Assembly: GCA_928212115.1 (NCBI GenBank)
Contig: CAKMRJ010003334.1
Coordinates: 104,874,843 to 104,938,842, forward strand
Direction of reading: 5' to 3'
Source of the DNA: Lactuca virosa
Taxonomy: Eukaryota; Streptophyta; Magnoliopsida; Asterales; Asteraceae
DNA length: 64,000 nucleotides
The notes under the pieces were generated by a model. That model had not been told where the DNA came from. It worked only from the letters and a program-made list of their open reading frames with translations, and did no database searches. Each line of letters opens with the position of its first letter. Position 1 is the stretch's first letter. Positions 45,773 through 56,378 of this stretch are shown here, in pieces. The position numbers were made by a program, and so were the translations under genes.

Positions 45773-46334
45773 GGAAAACTCTAGAATCCCATGGGATGGA
45801 GGTGAACGAAATTTGGCTAGGAATAACCTAGAATTTTCGTTCATGAGGCTTAGGATAAGGAGATAAGGCAGTTTGATTATTATATTAATTAATATAGTCA
45901 TTTTCCCAAAAACTCTAGCTTTGGCCTCAAGTTTCCTTCAGCTATATAAACCCCTCCCTGGCTCTTATTATTTTTGTCCACTCCTTCCTGCCTTCATAGA
46001 GCCAAAATTTTGCTCAAACCTGCTCTCTCCTCAAGTCTTCTTTCTACTAGGGTTTTGGGTACAAGCCATTAGAGGCATCCATTCCTTTGGTGCTAGCTTT
46101 CCGAGATTTTAAAGAAGGATTCTACTTTGATTATTTGCAATAATAATCAAAAGGTATGTAGCCCTAATTTGAAGTGAATTTTGATTTCATAGCCTTTCTC
46201 CTAGGTTTTCTTGATATGCATAGTTAGTTGCTATCAATAAAGAAAACATAGATCCTTTCTAGGTTGCATGTGAACTTAAGGGTTTAAGTGTTTTTCTGCC
46301 ACATGTAAAATTTGAAGACCTAGAAAACCCATTA
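45773..46334 (+). repeat. 3' LTR of the copia element
   Basis: A close copy of 38345-38903. It starts GGAAAACTCTAG (first T changed) and ends AACCCATTA. The LTR at 46335 begins at the next base. Confidence 0.88.
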
Positions 46335-48408
46335 GTAACACGTGCTACCCCTGCCAACATGTAAAATCCTTAGGCTTAGAATTGTTAAGTGACATTTGTT
46401 TGTTTGAAAACAATAAGATTAACAGAGTTGATTTGAAAAACAACGGAAACCAATATCTTCGATGTGAGTGTGTAGTCACGTCGAGCTCTTCGCACAAACA
46501 ACCTGCAAAACATTTAATCCACAACTATAAGCGTAAAGCTTAGTAAGTTCCCCATTATACCACACAATCCACCATAGGTATAGTGCATACAAACAAAGTT
46601 CTCGACTCTAGCGCCGATCTGCCAACTCTCCTTTAACAGGCACACAACACATAATCACCATACGTATTGTCCACTCGCACTGTTGCCATTTCACATCTTG
46701 CCAAGGGCTACATTCTGGTCTTTCATTCCATTCCTATCCATATCCAAACCGTGGTCAGTGCTAATATTGACAACCGCCTCATGAATGCATAGTCATATGT
46801 TGTTTCGAGTCAGATAGACAGTCAAAAGGTGTTCCTACCTGAGAGCAATAAATCAAACAAGAACCATGCAATAAGGCTTTAGACCAAGATTCCTCAGGCT
46901 ATCTAACTTAAACCACATACAACCCCTAAGGTATCCATTCAACGATCAACCAATACTATCATTACCTTAACCAATCATGACATCTAACCATACATAACCA
47001 TAAACATACAATACGACATGTTTCAACCAACGGGACTATTTCATCCCAAGTGAATGTTACAGCCTACTTGTAGTCTTACAACACACCTGTAGTTGTCATG
47101 GCCTTCCCCATGGACTTTCATGCTAACATAACAACAAGAGTCACAAAGACAACAAATCATGACATCTAACCGTATTATACAATCAACAGGCAAGACCCTA
47201 CCAGTCTCGCATACCATGACACCAATTGTCCCATACTACACATACATAACAAGGAGTTATCCTAGTCAACTAGTATACATGTACTCTATCAGTACCATTA
47301 TCCTAACATACACATGATATACAATGCCATACGTGGCCTAGTGAGAAAAATCACCTGAATCGCAGAACCGGAGGAACACAACAACACTCTTGCTTCCTTG
47401 CACTAATCAATCCCGTGAACCGACTATCACCGAATAAAGAAAAATCCTTAATTAACAACCCAATTCCTTCAAGTTTGACCCGTGGTCAAACTGGTTAATA
47501 GTCAACGGTCAACAAAAGTCAATGGTCAACCTATTCCATGACCACTACGTCGTGGTGAGCTCTTGGCCACGGTGTGGGTATGACAAGACAAAACAGTCAC
47601 AATGCATAATATCACCACGTCGTGAGCCTCCTTGGCCACATCGTGGTTTCTGGCAGATTGGTATTTTCTTCATTAAGAGTTTAATCCCTACATATCTAAG
47701 CCCATAACGTCAAATCTGGTCCTTTTCAATGACTTAATGGATAAAGTTTCCAACTTTATCCGTTAGAACCTCACCCCAATCAAGATTTACAACCCTAAGT
47801 CCATTAAGCCCTTATAATGGCCACAACTAGTGCATGGTTCAAAGGGAACCATGACCTAACACTTTTTCCACCAAGTTAAGCTTAGATATGGTCACCAAGC
47901 AAGTCTAAGGTTCTAAAGTTGCCCAAAACTCCAAGAACATCCCTTCAAATGACTTCAAAGCATGAAATGAGAAACAAGAATGATAAAGGTGGAAGCTTTA
48001 TACCTTACAAAGCTCCACAAGATGCAAGAGAAGAAAGATCTGAAGTAGATACACCCTTTCAATCAACAAGCACACCACCTTCTTCTCCCGAGATGTACTC
48101 CAATGACTCAAACATCCAAAAGCATCACATGAACATAAAAAACAATCAATAAGGGCTAGGGTTTTCGAGTTAGAGCCTTTAAATATGTAGGAAACCCTAA
48201 ATTTCATGAGATTAGGCTGCAACAGCCACCACGTCGTGGCCATCATCTTGCCACGTTGTGGTGTCTATTCGAACACGATGCTCATTTAAGTGTCATGCCA
48301 CGTCGTGGTCATCAACACATGACGTCATATCATAAGGTTTTCCTTCAAAACCTTATATTTGAAATCCCCAAGTCTTCATTTGATCAATTCCAGAAAATGG
48401 GTGTTACA
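46335..48408 (-). mobile_element. Solo LTR (family C)
   Basis: The left end reads GTAACACGTGCTACC (a terminal T appears lost) and the right end GGGTGTTACA. In minus orientation the order is: TGTAACACCC, words CCACG-N-CGTGG (48298-48308, 48251-48261, 48229-48239), TTTAGGGTTTCC, TATA TATTTAAAGG (reverse complement at 48177-48186), a second word cluster (47540-47650), TGACTTTTGTTGAC, and the block GGGGAACTTACTAAGC (reverse complement near 46543). No clean TSD is seen. ORFs inside are chance. Confidence 0.75.
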
Positions 48409-48463
48409 CAACAAGCAGGTCCGTCTATGTGGATCAGTCAACGGTGACATCGACATGTATTGT

Positions 48464-49872
48464 TGTAACGACCTAAATTTTCAACCAAAATTTTACTTTT
48501 TAAATTAAGATTCAAACAACTCAAAAACCATTTTAATCAAAAGGAACATAATATTCATTGGTTTCAGTCATCATAAAAACATAGTATCAAATTAGAATAT
48601 AATGAAAGTCTCAAAAGCATGATCAACCAGATGCGAGTACAGTCACGTCACACCATTTCCTTTCTCACCATAACAACCTAAAAAAACATCTAACTTTAAA
48701 ACCTAAGCACAAATCTTAGTGAATTCCACATGATACCACACATACAATGCATACTCTTACGAATGTTATAGTCCAACTATAGTCTCCCTTACCATATAGT
48801 CAACTATAGTCTTTCATACACTGTTATAGTCTACTATAGCCTTTCATACCATTCTATAGTCTAACTATAGTCCTTCATAAAATGTTATAGTCTAACTATA
48901 GTCTTTCAGTCACATAGACATAGTATAGTGAGAAAACTCATACGAAGCTAGAAGTCTAAGTCTCATATACAAGCTCCCACACGATTCAACTGGTGCGAAC
49001 CACCTAAGTTCAACATATGAAGCATCTTAGTAACCATTACTAATCTGAAGTACAACCTTGGTCTAAAGTTTAATATCCAACAAAGTTTAACCAAAAGTCA
49101 AACTGGTTAAAAAGTCAATGATCAATGGTTCAAAGTCAACTAGCCCTTGGACACATCGCGTCTACAACAGTCCAAAATAGTCGCGATTACTCTTTACTCG
49201 ACGCATCGTATACACGGATGGACGCTTCGTGTTTTTTACGTAGATCCACCACTTCTATTAAGTGTTTAATCCTTTAAGCCAGAGGCTACAACTTTCTAAA
49301 AACCTTCTAGGGAGGTTCTTAACGGATAAAATCCTAGCTTTATCCACATGGAAGCCTCTAACCTAACAAACACCAACCCTAGATCTAAAATAAGCCAAAA
49401 AAGTCTTAAGGCTTCTTGCATGGTTTAAAGAGAGCTCATGCGTGCTCTCTATTCACCTTAAATGGCCCAGAAAGGTCTTCAAACATCCTAATTAACATTG
49501 AGTTTCCCAAACTCCAAAATTGTTAACTAAATAGGACCAACATACACTAAAACACTTTTAAATACTAGATCTATGAAGAAAACTCACAAAGGTTGGAACT
49601 TTATCACTTACATGGCAAAGGAAGTGACAAAAAGGTTGAAACTTCACTGCATCTTTCTTCTTTAAGTAAGACACTAAAGCTCAAGAACACCAAGAATGGA
49701 GGATATGATGTTAGGGTTTGCTTGCTCTAGGGTTTCTAGACTGGTGGATGCTAATCAAAGAGAAACCCTAGAAGTTAAAGCCTTTAAATATGGTCCAAAA
49801 CCTGAGACATAGGGTTTTGAGGTGTGGTGATGACGCGTCGTGTCCGACACGCCCTTTAAAGAATGTGTTACA
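48464..49872 (-). mobile_element. Solo LTR (family D)
   Basis: The ends are TGTAACGACC (48464) and GTGTTACA (49872). In minus orientation: a word cluster GTGTCGGACACGACGCGTCA (49833-49852), TATA ATATTTAAAGG (reverse complement at 49781-49791), a second cluster with CACGAAGCGTCC, ACGATGCGTCGAGT and GACGCGATGTGTC (49150-49250), then a tandem of CTATAG pairs (48770-48905) and a GGAATTCACTAAG block. No matching TSD was found. 55 bp separate it from family C. Confidence 0.75.
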
Positions 49873-50882
49873 TCATAGCCTAAAATCAACTTTCCTTAAA
49901 TCTTTAGGATAATTAAACTGACAATAAAACAACCCCCCCCCCCCCCCCCCCCCCCCCCCACCCAAAAAAAAATATACAATATAAAAGATTTAAAAAGTCT
50001 TCTTCATTTTCCCCTAGCTTATTTTTTTTGTTTAGTTTTAAGAAACTCTTATTTGATTATATTCAACCCCACTAACTTTCTGAAAATTGAAACACTATCT
50101 TAGACTTTAGAAATTTAGAAGGTTTCCAGCATTAGAATTTCAGAATGGACAAAGGTTGACTATGACTCCCCGTTCTACAAGGATATGGGAGATGGCTCAC
50201 CCTTTGTCGATATGCTAGACACCAAAGTATGTTGCCTTCAAGACCCGAACAATATGTAAAGGTTCAGGATAAGGGTTGTCAAAAGATTGACATAGGTAGA
50301 CATTACCTTAAAAATCAAATTCTATCCCCTTATATTAATATGCTACTTCTATTTAGGTTTTTCCACAGCCACAATTCCACCCAATACTTTACATGACACT
50401 GTATCAAATTTGATATTCTAGATATTTTGGTAAATGTCCACCTGACACACTCAACATGACACTGTATCAAATTTGATATTCTAGATATTTTGGTAAATGT
50501 CCACCTGACACACTCAACATTACACAATTAACCAAACATCCATTTCTGTTAATCCATGGAATAAATTACAGAAACACAAAACTTCTTCACAAATCTATCC
50601 CTACTTCACAACAAACAAAAGACACCAATAAAGTAATCCGAGCTATGTACAAAAAAAAAAGGAAGAACAAAAACAACGGTTACTTGTTAGAAAAATGTTG
50701 ATATTTCAATAAATAACAACAAAGATGCATTCTAGAAATGAAAATCAAGTCTAAAATTACTATGTACAGCAAAAAAAAAAAAAAAAAAAAACTAGCAACT
50801 CCATGTGTAAAACAATTTTAGCCTAAAAGCCAAAAAACGATTATCCACCTATGCAGCCACATGCTTTATGTTTTAACTTTCC
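49873..50882. other. Spacer with C27 run and a 63-bp tandem duplication
   Basis: A run of 27 C lies at 49933-49959, followed by an A-rich run. A 63-bp unit containing TGACACTGTATCAAATTTGA is present twice in tandem from 50391 to about 50516. The last part, about 50640-50882, is probably the 3' UTR of the minus-strand gene at 50883; an A-run of 21 lies near 50770. Confidence 0.6.
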
Positions 50883-51826
50883 TCATTCAACCAAAGTCCT
50901 AGACTTGGAAACAGACTTTTGTTCCACAAAACTGGAACTGGTGCCATATATCTTACGTGTCACATGTTTCCTGAGATACAAATACAAAATAACCAAATAT
51001 TAGTTTATCTGTTATCAATAAAATACAACCAAATTAACAACATACTTTGGAGGGTTTGCAATTTGTTGAACATCATTGAAGTTATTTCCAATCTCAATGG
51101 AGATCAAACCACTTGATGGTGCTCCTGATGACTTTGGAGAATCATCAAAACTCAAACTTGAACTTTGACCTGAACCAAAACCTGCAACAGAGGTCAACAC
51201 TCATTTAACTACATACAAAACAGCTATAAATAATATGATTGATTGTATTTCATACCTTGGAAAATTATGACAAGGAAAAAGAGAACAGTTATGGCCATAG
51301 CAAAGAGGCTGCTGTTTGATGATGATGATGATGATGATGGTGATGATGGTGACGATGATTTAGCTGCTCTTCTCTTCTTCAAAGCTTTCAATCTTTCAAC
51401 TCTTGCACGCCTTTTCATGGTCTGTTCAGCAATCTCTTTAACCAGTTGTAAATCAGCTGTGTCTAAAGATGGACCTTTACGTGGTCTAGGTGGTTTTGGA
51501 GCCTTTTTCGTATGTGAAATCTTGCGCTTTTCTTTCAGACTTGTCTTTTCTAAAAGAGGTGTATTATGTTCACCATTCTTTACAAATTTGTGGTGTGTTA
51601 ATGATTCCAGATCTTCATAGTCATCATCGCTTGATTTCACTGAGTTTCTGTAGGAATTACTGCTGCATTCACCTTCCTCTGATGCTTCAACAGTTAAAGC
51701 TGTTCTACCTACAGCAGATCGAACCACAGTTTTTGCTCTTTTGTTACCTTCACATTCACTTTCACTTTCACTGCTCACGATGTCAACAATGGTGTCTCTG
51801 TCTTTTGGCGGTTGATTGGTTTCCAT
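50883..51826 (-). CDS. Single-pass membrane protein of unknown function
   Basis: Three exons join in frame on the minus strand: 51826-51256, 51181-51046 and 50970-50883 (stop TGA 50885-50883), giving 264 residues; all introns have GT-AG ends. Order of parts: an acidic/serine N-terminus (VSSESESECEG, KSSDDDYEDLESL); a basic middle (KEKRKISHTKKAPKPPRPRK); a probable helix (ADLQLVKEIAEQTMKRRARV, ERLKALKKRRAAK) that could be a coiled coil or nuclear signal; a serine run; one hydrophobic segment (FAMAITVLFFLVIIFQ, about 175-190); and a polar tail of about 74 residues ending SKSRTLVE. I do not recognise a family. The membrane segment suggests an ER or nuclear-envelope protein, as inference. Intact splice sites and a long open first exon support a real host gene. 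Confidence 0.8.
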
Positions 51827-52350
51827 CTGATCACGTAATCAATTTATCATCATGATGAATAGTGAAAAGAATAGAAAACATTATCAGAAGATGTAAAAGA
51901 AAAAAAAAATAAACATCAGAATTTAGATCGGTGACTATACCCTAAATCATTGGTAGGGTTTCTTTCTGGATTTTTCTGACAAATCATAGGAAAATCTTCT
52001 CAAATATAAATTAAATATGAAAAGTCGCCCATAAATTGCATCGCAATCGTTAGATTTATGATTGATTGAAGAAGCAGGCCCATGGATTTAACTCGACCAA
52101 AATTAGGTTAAAAAAGTATCTTGTATTCCTGTTTAGATAGTTTCTAACCACCGCTTCTAAATCAGAAAAAACCAAAAACAAACATTATCCGTTTGACATA
52201 CTTCGCAAATAACGTGTACGAAACGAAAGAAAATTCCACAACGAACCGGCGGCTACGCCATCATCGGCGGCGTCGGTGGACACGATCGTCACAACTATAG
52301 AACACACGAAGCATAAAACAAGAAGCTGATTGAGGAAAAAATCGTATTAC

Positions 52351-52600
52351 CTCCGCCGGAGCGTGAGCGTCTTCAAGCAACACCGATCGTCGTCAACAGA
52401 ACACCTTCCAATGCCGCAAATATTTCACTCGCGTTTCCAAACTAAAACATTTGTCGAGCAAATGCAAGGAAATTAGATGAACAATACATAAAAAAATTCG
52501 AGCCGGCTTTTATCGTTGATAATTATCAAATGCTGAAGAACATATTCCGAAATTCTATGAACACAAGAGCAGAGGGATGTCTGTTCTCCCCTTTCCCAAT
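52351..52600 (-). other. Probable 5'UTR exon and promoter-proximal region of the membrane-protein gene
   Basis: Reading minus, GCGGAG/GTAATA at 52351 is a good donor and ATCAG/ATGG immediately before the start codon at 51826 is an acceptor, suggesting a 5' UTR intron of about 520 nt. The start of the exon near 52600 is inferred from the TATA box. Confidence 0.5.
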
Positions 52601-52622
52601 CTTCATAAATTTCTACCCGTTG

Positions 52623-52630
52623 CTTATATA
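52623..52630 (-). promoter_or_regulatory. TATA box of the membrane-protein gene
   Basis: The minus strand reads TATATAAG here, about 30 bp upstream of the putative transcript start and upstream of the probable 5' UTR exon. Confidence 0.5.
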
Positions 52631-52639
52631 TTTTAACTC

Positions 52640-54282
52640 TGATTACAATGACATTTTAATTTTTAAATTATATTTTTGTTTGTCCGCTTTTATTTAAGAT
52701 TATTTAATTTAATTTTAGCGATAGTGCTGTTTATTTTCTTATTTATTTTCTAAATTTGAATTGCACTGTTACATAAATAGATCTAAAGAATGTTTAGCAT
52801 AAACATTATTTTTTTTGAAATGTCAAATATAATTTAATCTTAAACTACTTCTAAATTCATCCATGCCTAAATTTGAACATTCAAATCAAGAAGAAGAAGA
52901 ACATCACTTGATACCGTTAAACTAGAAGCCTTTTGGTTAGTATAAACATTATTCAAATCAAGGAAGAAGAACAACATCACTTGATACCGTTAAACTATAA
53001 GCCTTTTGGTTAATATAAACATTATTAACATTAGAGTTCACAAACTATATAACAATACAAAAATGGATCACTTCTAACTTGTGAGAGAGGTTGAATCAAA
53101 CCCAATAAAGGGACAATATCATAAATCGCAATCAAAGACTTTTGATATAAATGGGCATCGATATTACATAAACATTATCATTTAGTCATTTAAATTTCGT
53201 GTTAACTCTTACATTTTTTCCATTCTCCCATTATGACCCCTACTCTCGGTTTGTCCGTTCTTTACTTACATGACATTGTTTTGTCTTTTATGCACTAAAA
53301 CGACGCCCTTTTGTTACAATTTCTATTTAAATAAGATAATCACATTTTTAAAATGGAAATCGATTCAAGAACACAGGGCTCTTAGAAACATTCAAACAAC
53401 CAAGTGATGTCAAAAACAAACCTTCTTGCCATTATTAATGATTGTCATGATGTGTGGTATTCCTATCATGGATCAGTTCATCTTCCTTCTCTAAATGAAA
53501 ACCAAAATAAAAAATCTTAGCTAAAACCAGAACTTTGTTACTTACCTTGTAGACAAGAATTTCATCGGTGCGAGGGTCGTAGATGTTTGTGGTGTCAAGT
53601 AATGTTATGTAGAAATCAATAGTATGGTGAATGAGTTTGATCATACTGGATTCGAGTTTTGAGAGTCAATAGTTTCCATTCATACCCCCATACAAACCAA
53701 TTGATTTTGGTGAAGCAACTTAAGCTTGCAAACCAAATTTTGATTTCCGAATCATTGACGACTTAATTTTCTTAACACTAATCAAAGAATATTATATAAA
53801 CTTTCACAAGATTGTACAAGATAAATCTTGGCTTGATTATGATTTTAAAGAAACATAAGATGATGACCCATGCGGATCAAACTCCCATTGTTTTGTAATT
53901 TTTTGGGTTTAAATTCAGATCTTGATTTAGTTTTATTTTCAGCTTGGTTTTTCGGCTTTTGGTTAAATCGTATGATTTTAAGGCTAATAGCTTAATATGA
54001 AAATTTTTGCATGATATTATTGGATGTTAACCTAAAAGGATGAATAGTATGAAAATGAGGGTAAAATAATTATTTATAGTTTAATAACTGATAATAAAAT
54101 TTTGCTTTTTTACACATTTAGTGACCAAATATTTTTTGTACTATTCTTACCATTGAGTTATTTTATTTTATTTAAAAAAACATCATTATAATCGGGTTGT
54201 TGTAGTTTCATCAAATATTAATTAGTTAATAATATGTATGTTTTTTTTAGGAATAATTACATATATGAAAAAACTTTTTTAG
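52640..54282. other. AT-rich intergenic stretch
   Basis: It contains a 73-bp tandem duplication (52878 to about 53024, with CATCACTTGATACCGTTAAA) and one exon-like minus-strand frame (53644-53536). Otherwise no feature is supported. Confidence 0.5.
53536..53644 (-). CDS. Isolated exon-like reading frame
   Basis: ATG at 53644 opens MIKLIHHTIDFYITLLDTTN, then IYDPRTDEILVYK, and meets a strong donor (AAG/GTAAGT). The composition looks coding, but no continuing exon is recognisable downstream on this strand. It could be a captured or orphaned first exon, or chance. I do not recognise the protein. Confidence 0.25.
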
Positions 54283-54818
54283 GAATAATTACATATATGA
54301 AAAAACTGCAAAATGGTTCACATATGGTTTGTCATTTGCTTTGAGTAAGGTCTAAATTTTTGAAGAATTATGGGAATCGTCTTTTTTTCACTAGTTTCGT
54401 TGTGAAATTGTTTTTAAAATTAAAAGATTTGTTTTGGCACTTATCCTTTAGTTTCTACATTTTGATTAATATTTCTTTAATAGTTATTAATTTGAAAATA
54501 CTAATGGCCCACAACCCACCTCACCTTTTGTAACATCCCAAAAATTTCAACAAATTTAAACTTTTCAAAACAACCATTTTACTAATAAAAATGTTACAAA
54601 ACTATTGTTTTCAAAATATTATTTAAAACCAAAGTCTCCTAAGATCCAATCAATTGTAAAACCAAGGATGCATATGGTCACGTCTTCACCTTGCCAAGGT
54701 CCACTGAAGTACCTGAAACCATAAACCAAAACTGTAAGCATGAAGTTTAGCTAGTTCCCCGAAAATACTACCACATAAGCAGATAACATATACAAATAAA
54801 CAACACGCATACAAAGCC

Positions 54819-54990
54819 TTCAGCCTGACTGGAATGCCCCACCGGCATACAGTCTATCTGGTACGCTCACAGAACCTTCAGCATGACTGGTACATCTCAT
54901 TGGGCCTTCAGCCTATCTGGAACGTTCGCCGGGTTTTCGTCCTGATTGGTACGCCCCACCGGCCTACAGTCTATCTGGGACGCCCTGGGT
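54819..54990 (-). repeat. Tandem repeat of about 38 bp in LTR E
   Basis: About four or five diverged units of the form CCTTCAGCCTGACTGGAACG, then CCCCACCGG. It occupies the place where families A and B have GGACCGGAGGGTCC repeats. Confidence 0.75.
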
Positions 54991-56378
54991 CTCTTGGCCT
55001 TGAGCACATAGCAGGACTGCCTCAACCCAACCACACATAAACCATGTCGACATATACATAACATATAAGCATACATATAACATATTGATACAAACTTTAC
55101 CGGGTTTGTTGAATGGCAGCACAAAGCGGTATAGTCTCAACCCAACCACACTACACAGCTAACATATAACCAGTTAACAGACAATCAGGCAGATCTTACA
55201 GATCACTAAGCATAACATCATCCTATATACCAGGATATCGATCTAACAGATCACAACAGTACAATAACATGCATCACAGGATATCAATCCAATGGGTCGG
55301 CCTTGGTGCCTTCGACCCGTAAGTACAGTGAGGAAGACTCACCTCTCGTTCTGATCCATAGTTGATGAGGTCCCGACTCCGAATCTCAGCTCCAACCGAC
55401 ACTTATCCTTTCCAAATGACCGATCACAACCAAAATCCCAAGATGCCCAAAATACCCTTGAGGTCAAACTTGGTCAAAGTCCATAAGTCAACTAAGTCAA
55501 GGTCCAAAAGCCAAATAATCAACCAAGGCCTAATTATGGCCCAATTTTCCAAATTGGGCGCAAACCCCTTACATGGGCCTTACCCTAAAGCCCAACCATT
55601 TTCCTAGTCCAAAACACTTGCACTCAGATGGCCCAATGAGAACTCAAACACCCAAGCCCAAAAGAAAGACCAAACTCGAAGCCCAACATGCAAAACCTCA
55701 CCTGATTGAGTACGCGGGGCGTACTCAGCTGTACGCCAAGCGTACATGCAAAAAGACTTGTACGTTGCACGTACAGACTTGTACGCCCAGCGTACTTACC
55801 CATTAAGCCAAATTTTTCTCTAAGCTCTTAATACTTAAGCCCAGAAATCCAAATCACAGATCTCAACCCTGGTAAAAGTCTAGAACCATAAAGTCACTAA
55901 CTTGGTGACTTTGCATGCCCCATAAAGACCCAACTTCAAGATATAACATTCTACTTCCACTAAATGGACTTAATCTCATGCATGGATGATTCTAAACCTT
56001 AAAGGTGCCAACTTTATGGACCCTGAACCTCAGAAATACGAAGAGTGGCAACTCATAGCTCCTGGGGTGGTATCAACCACTAGATCTGATCCTTGGGGCC
56101 AAAAAGGGACCAAAACTCATATATACTAGATCTAAGCCATTAATGAACAAGTTCATATATTTTTACCTCAAGTAAGATGGAAATGAAGTAGAGAATCAGG
56201 ATCCACAAACTCTTCCTTGATCCACAACCTTGCACCAAACTCCTTCTTCTGAATATGAACCAAAACGCACCAAGATGCACACAATGAGCTCGAAACAAAA
56301 CAATGGAGGCTAAGGGACGATTTCTAGGGTTTTGGGGGCTGGTAAAGAGGCCAACCCTATAGACTTAAAGTGCTTATA

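Larger units (their letters stand above)
38345..46334 (+). mobile_element. Ty1/copia retrotransposon, decayed, with a nested solo LTR
   Basis: Two LTRs (38345-38903 and 45773-46334) flank an iMet primer site, gag, protease, integrase, RT and RNase H in copia order (INT before RT). The coding region is cut by a gypsy-type solo LTR at 42167-43875, by many stops and by frameshifts. The sequence between RNase H and the 3' LTR is shortened: the usual C-terminal part after STCEYEYIATSEASKEA is missing. I could not identify a target duplication; the right border lies directly against another LTR. Confidence 0.9.

Noticed and set aside
51243..51620. Plus-strand ORF of 125 codons
   Set aside because: Antisense shadow of the membrane-protein exon 1.
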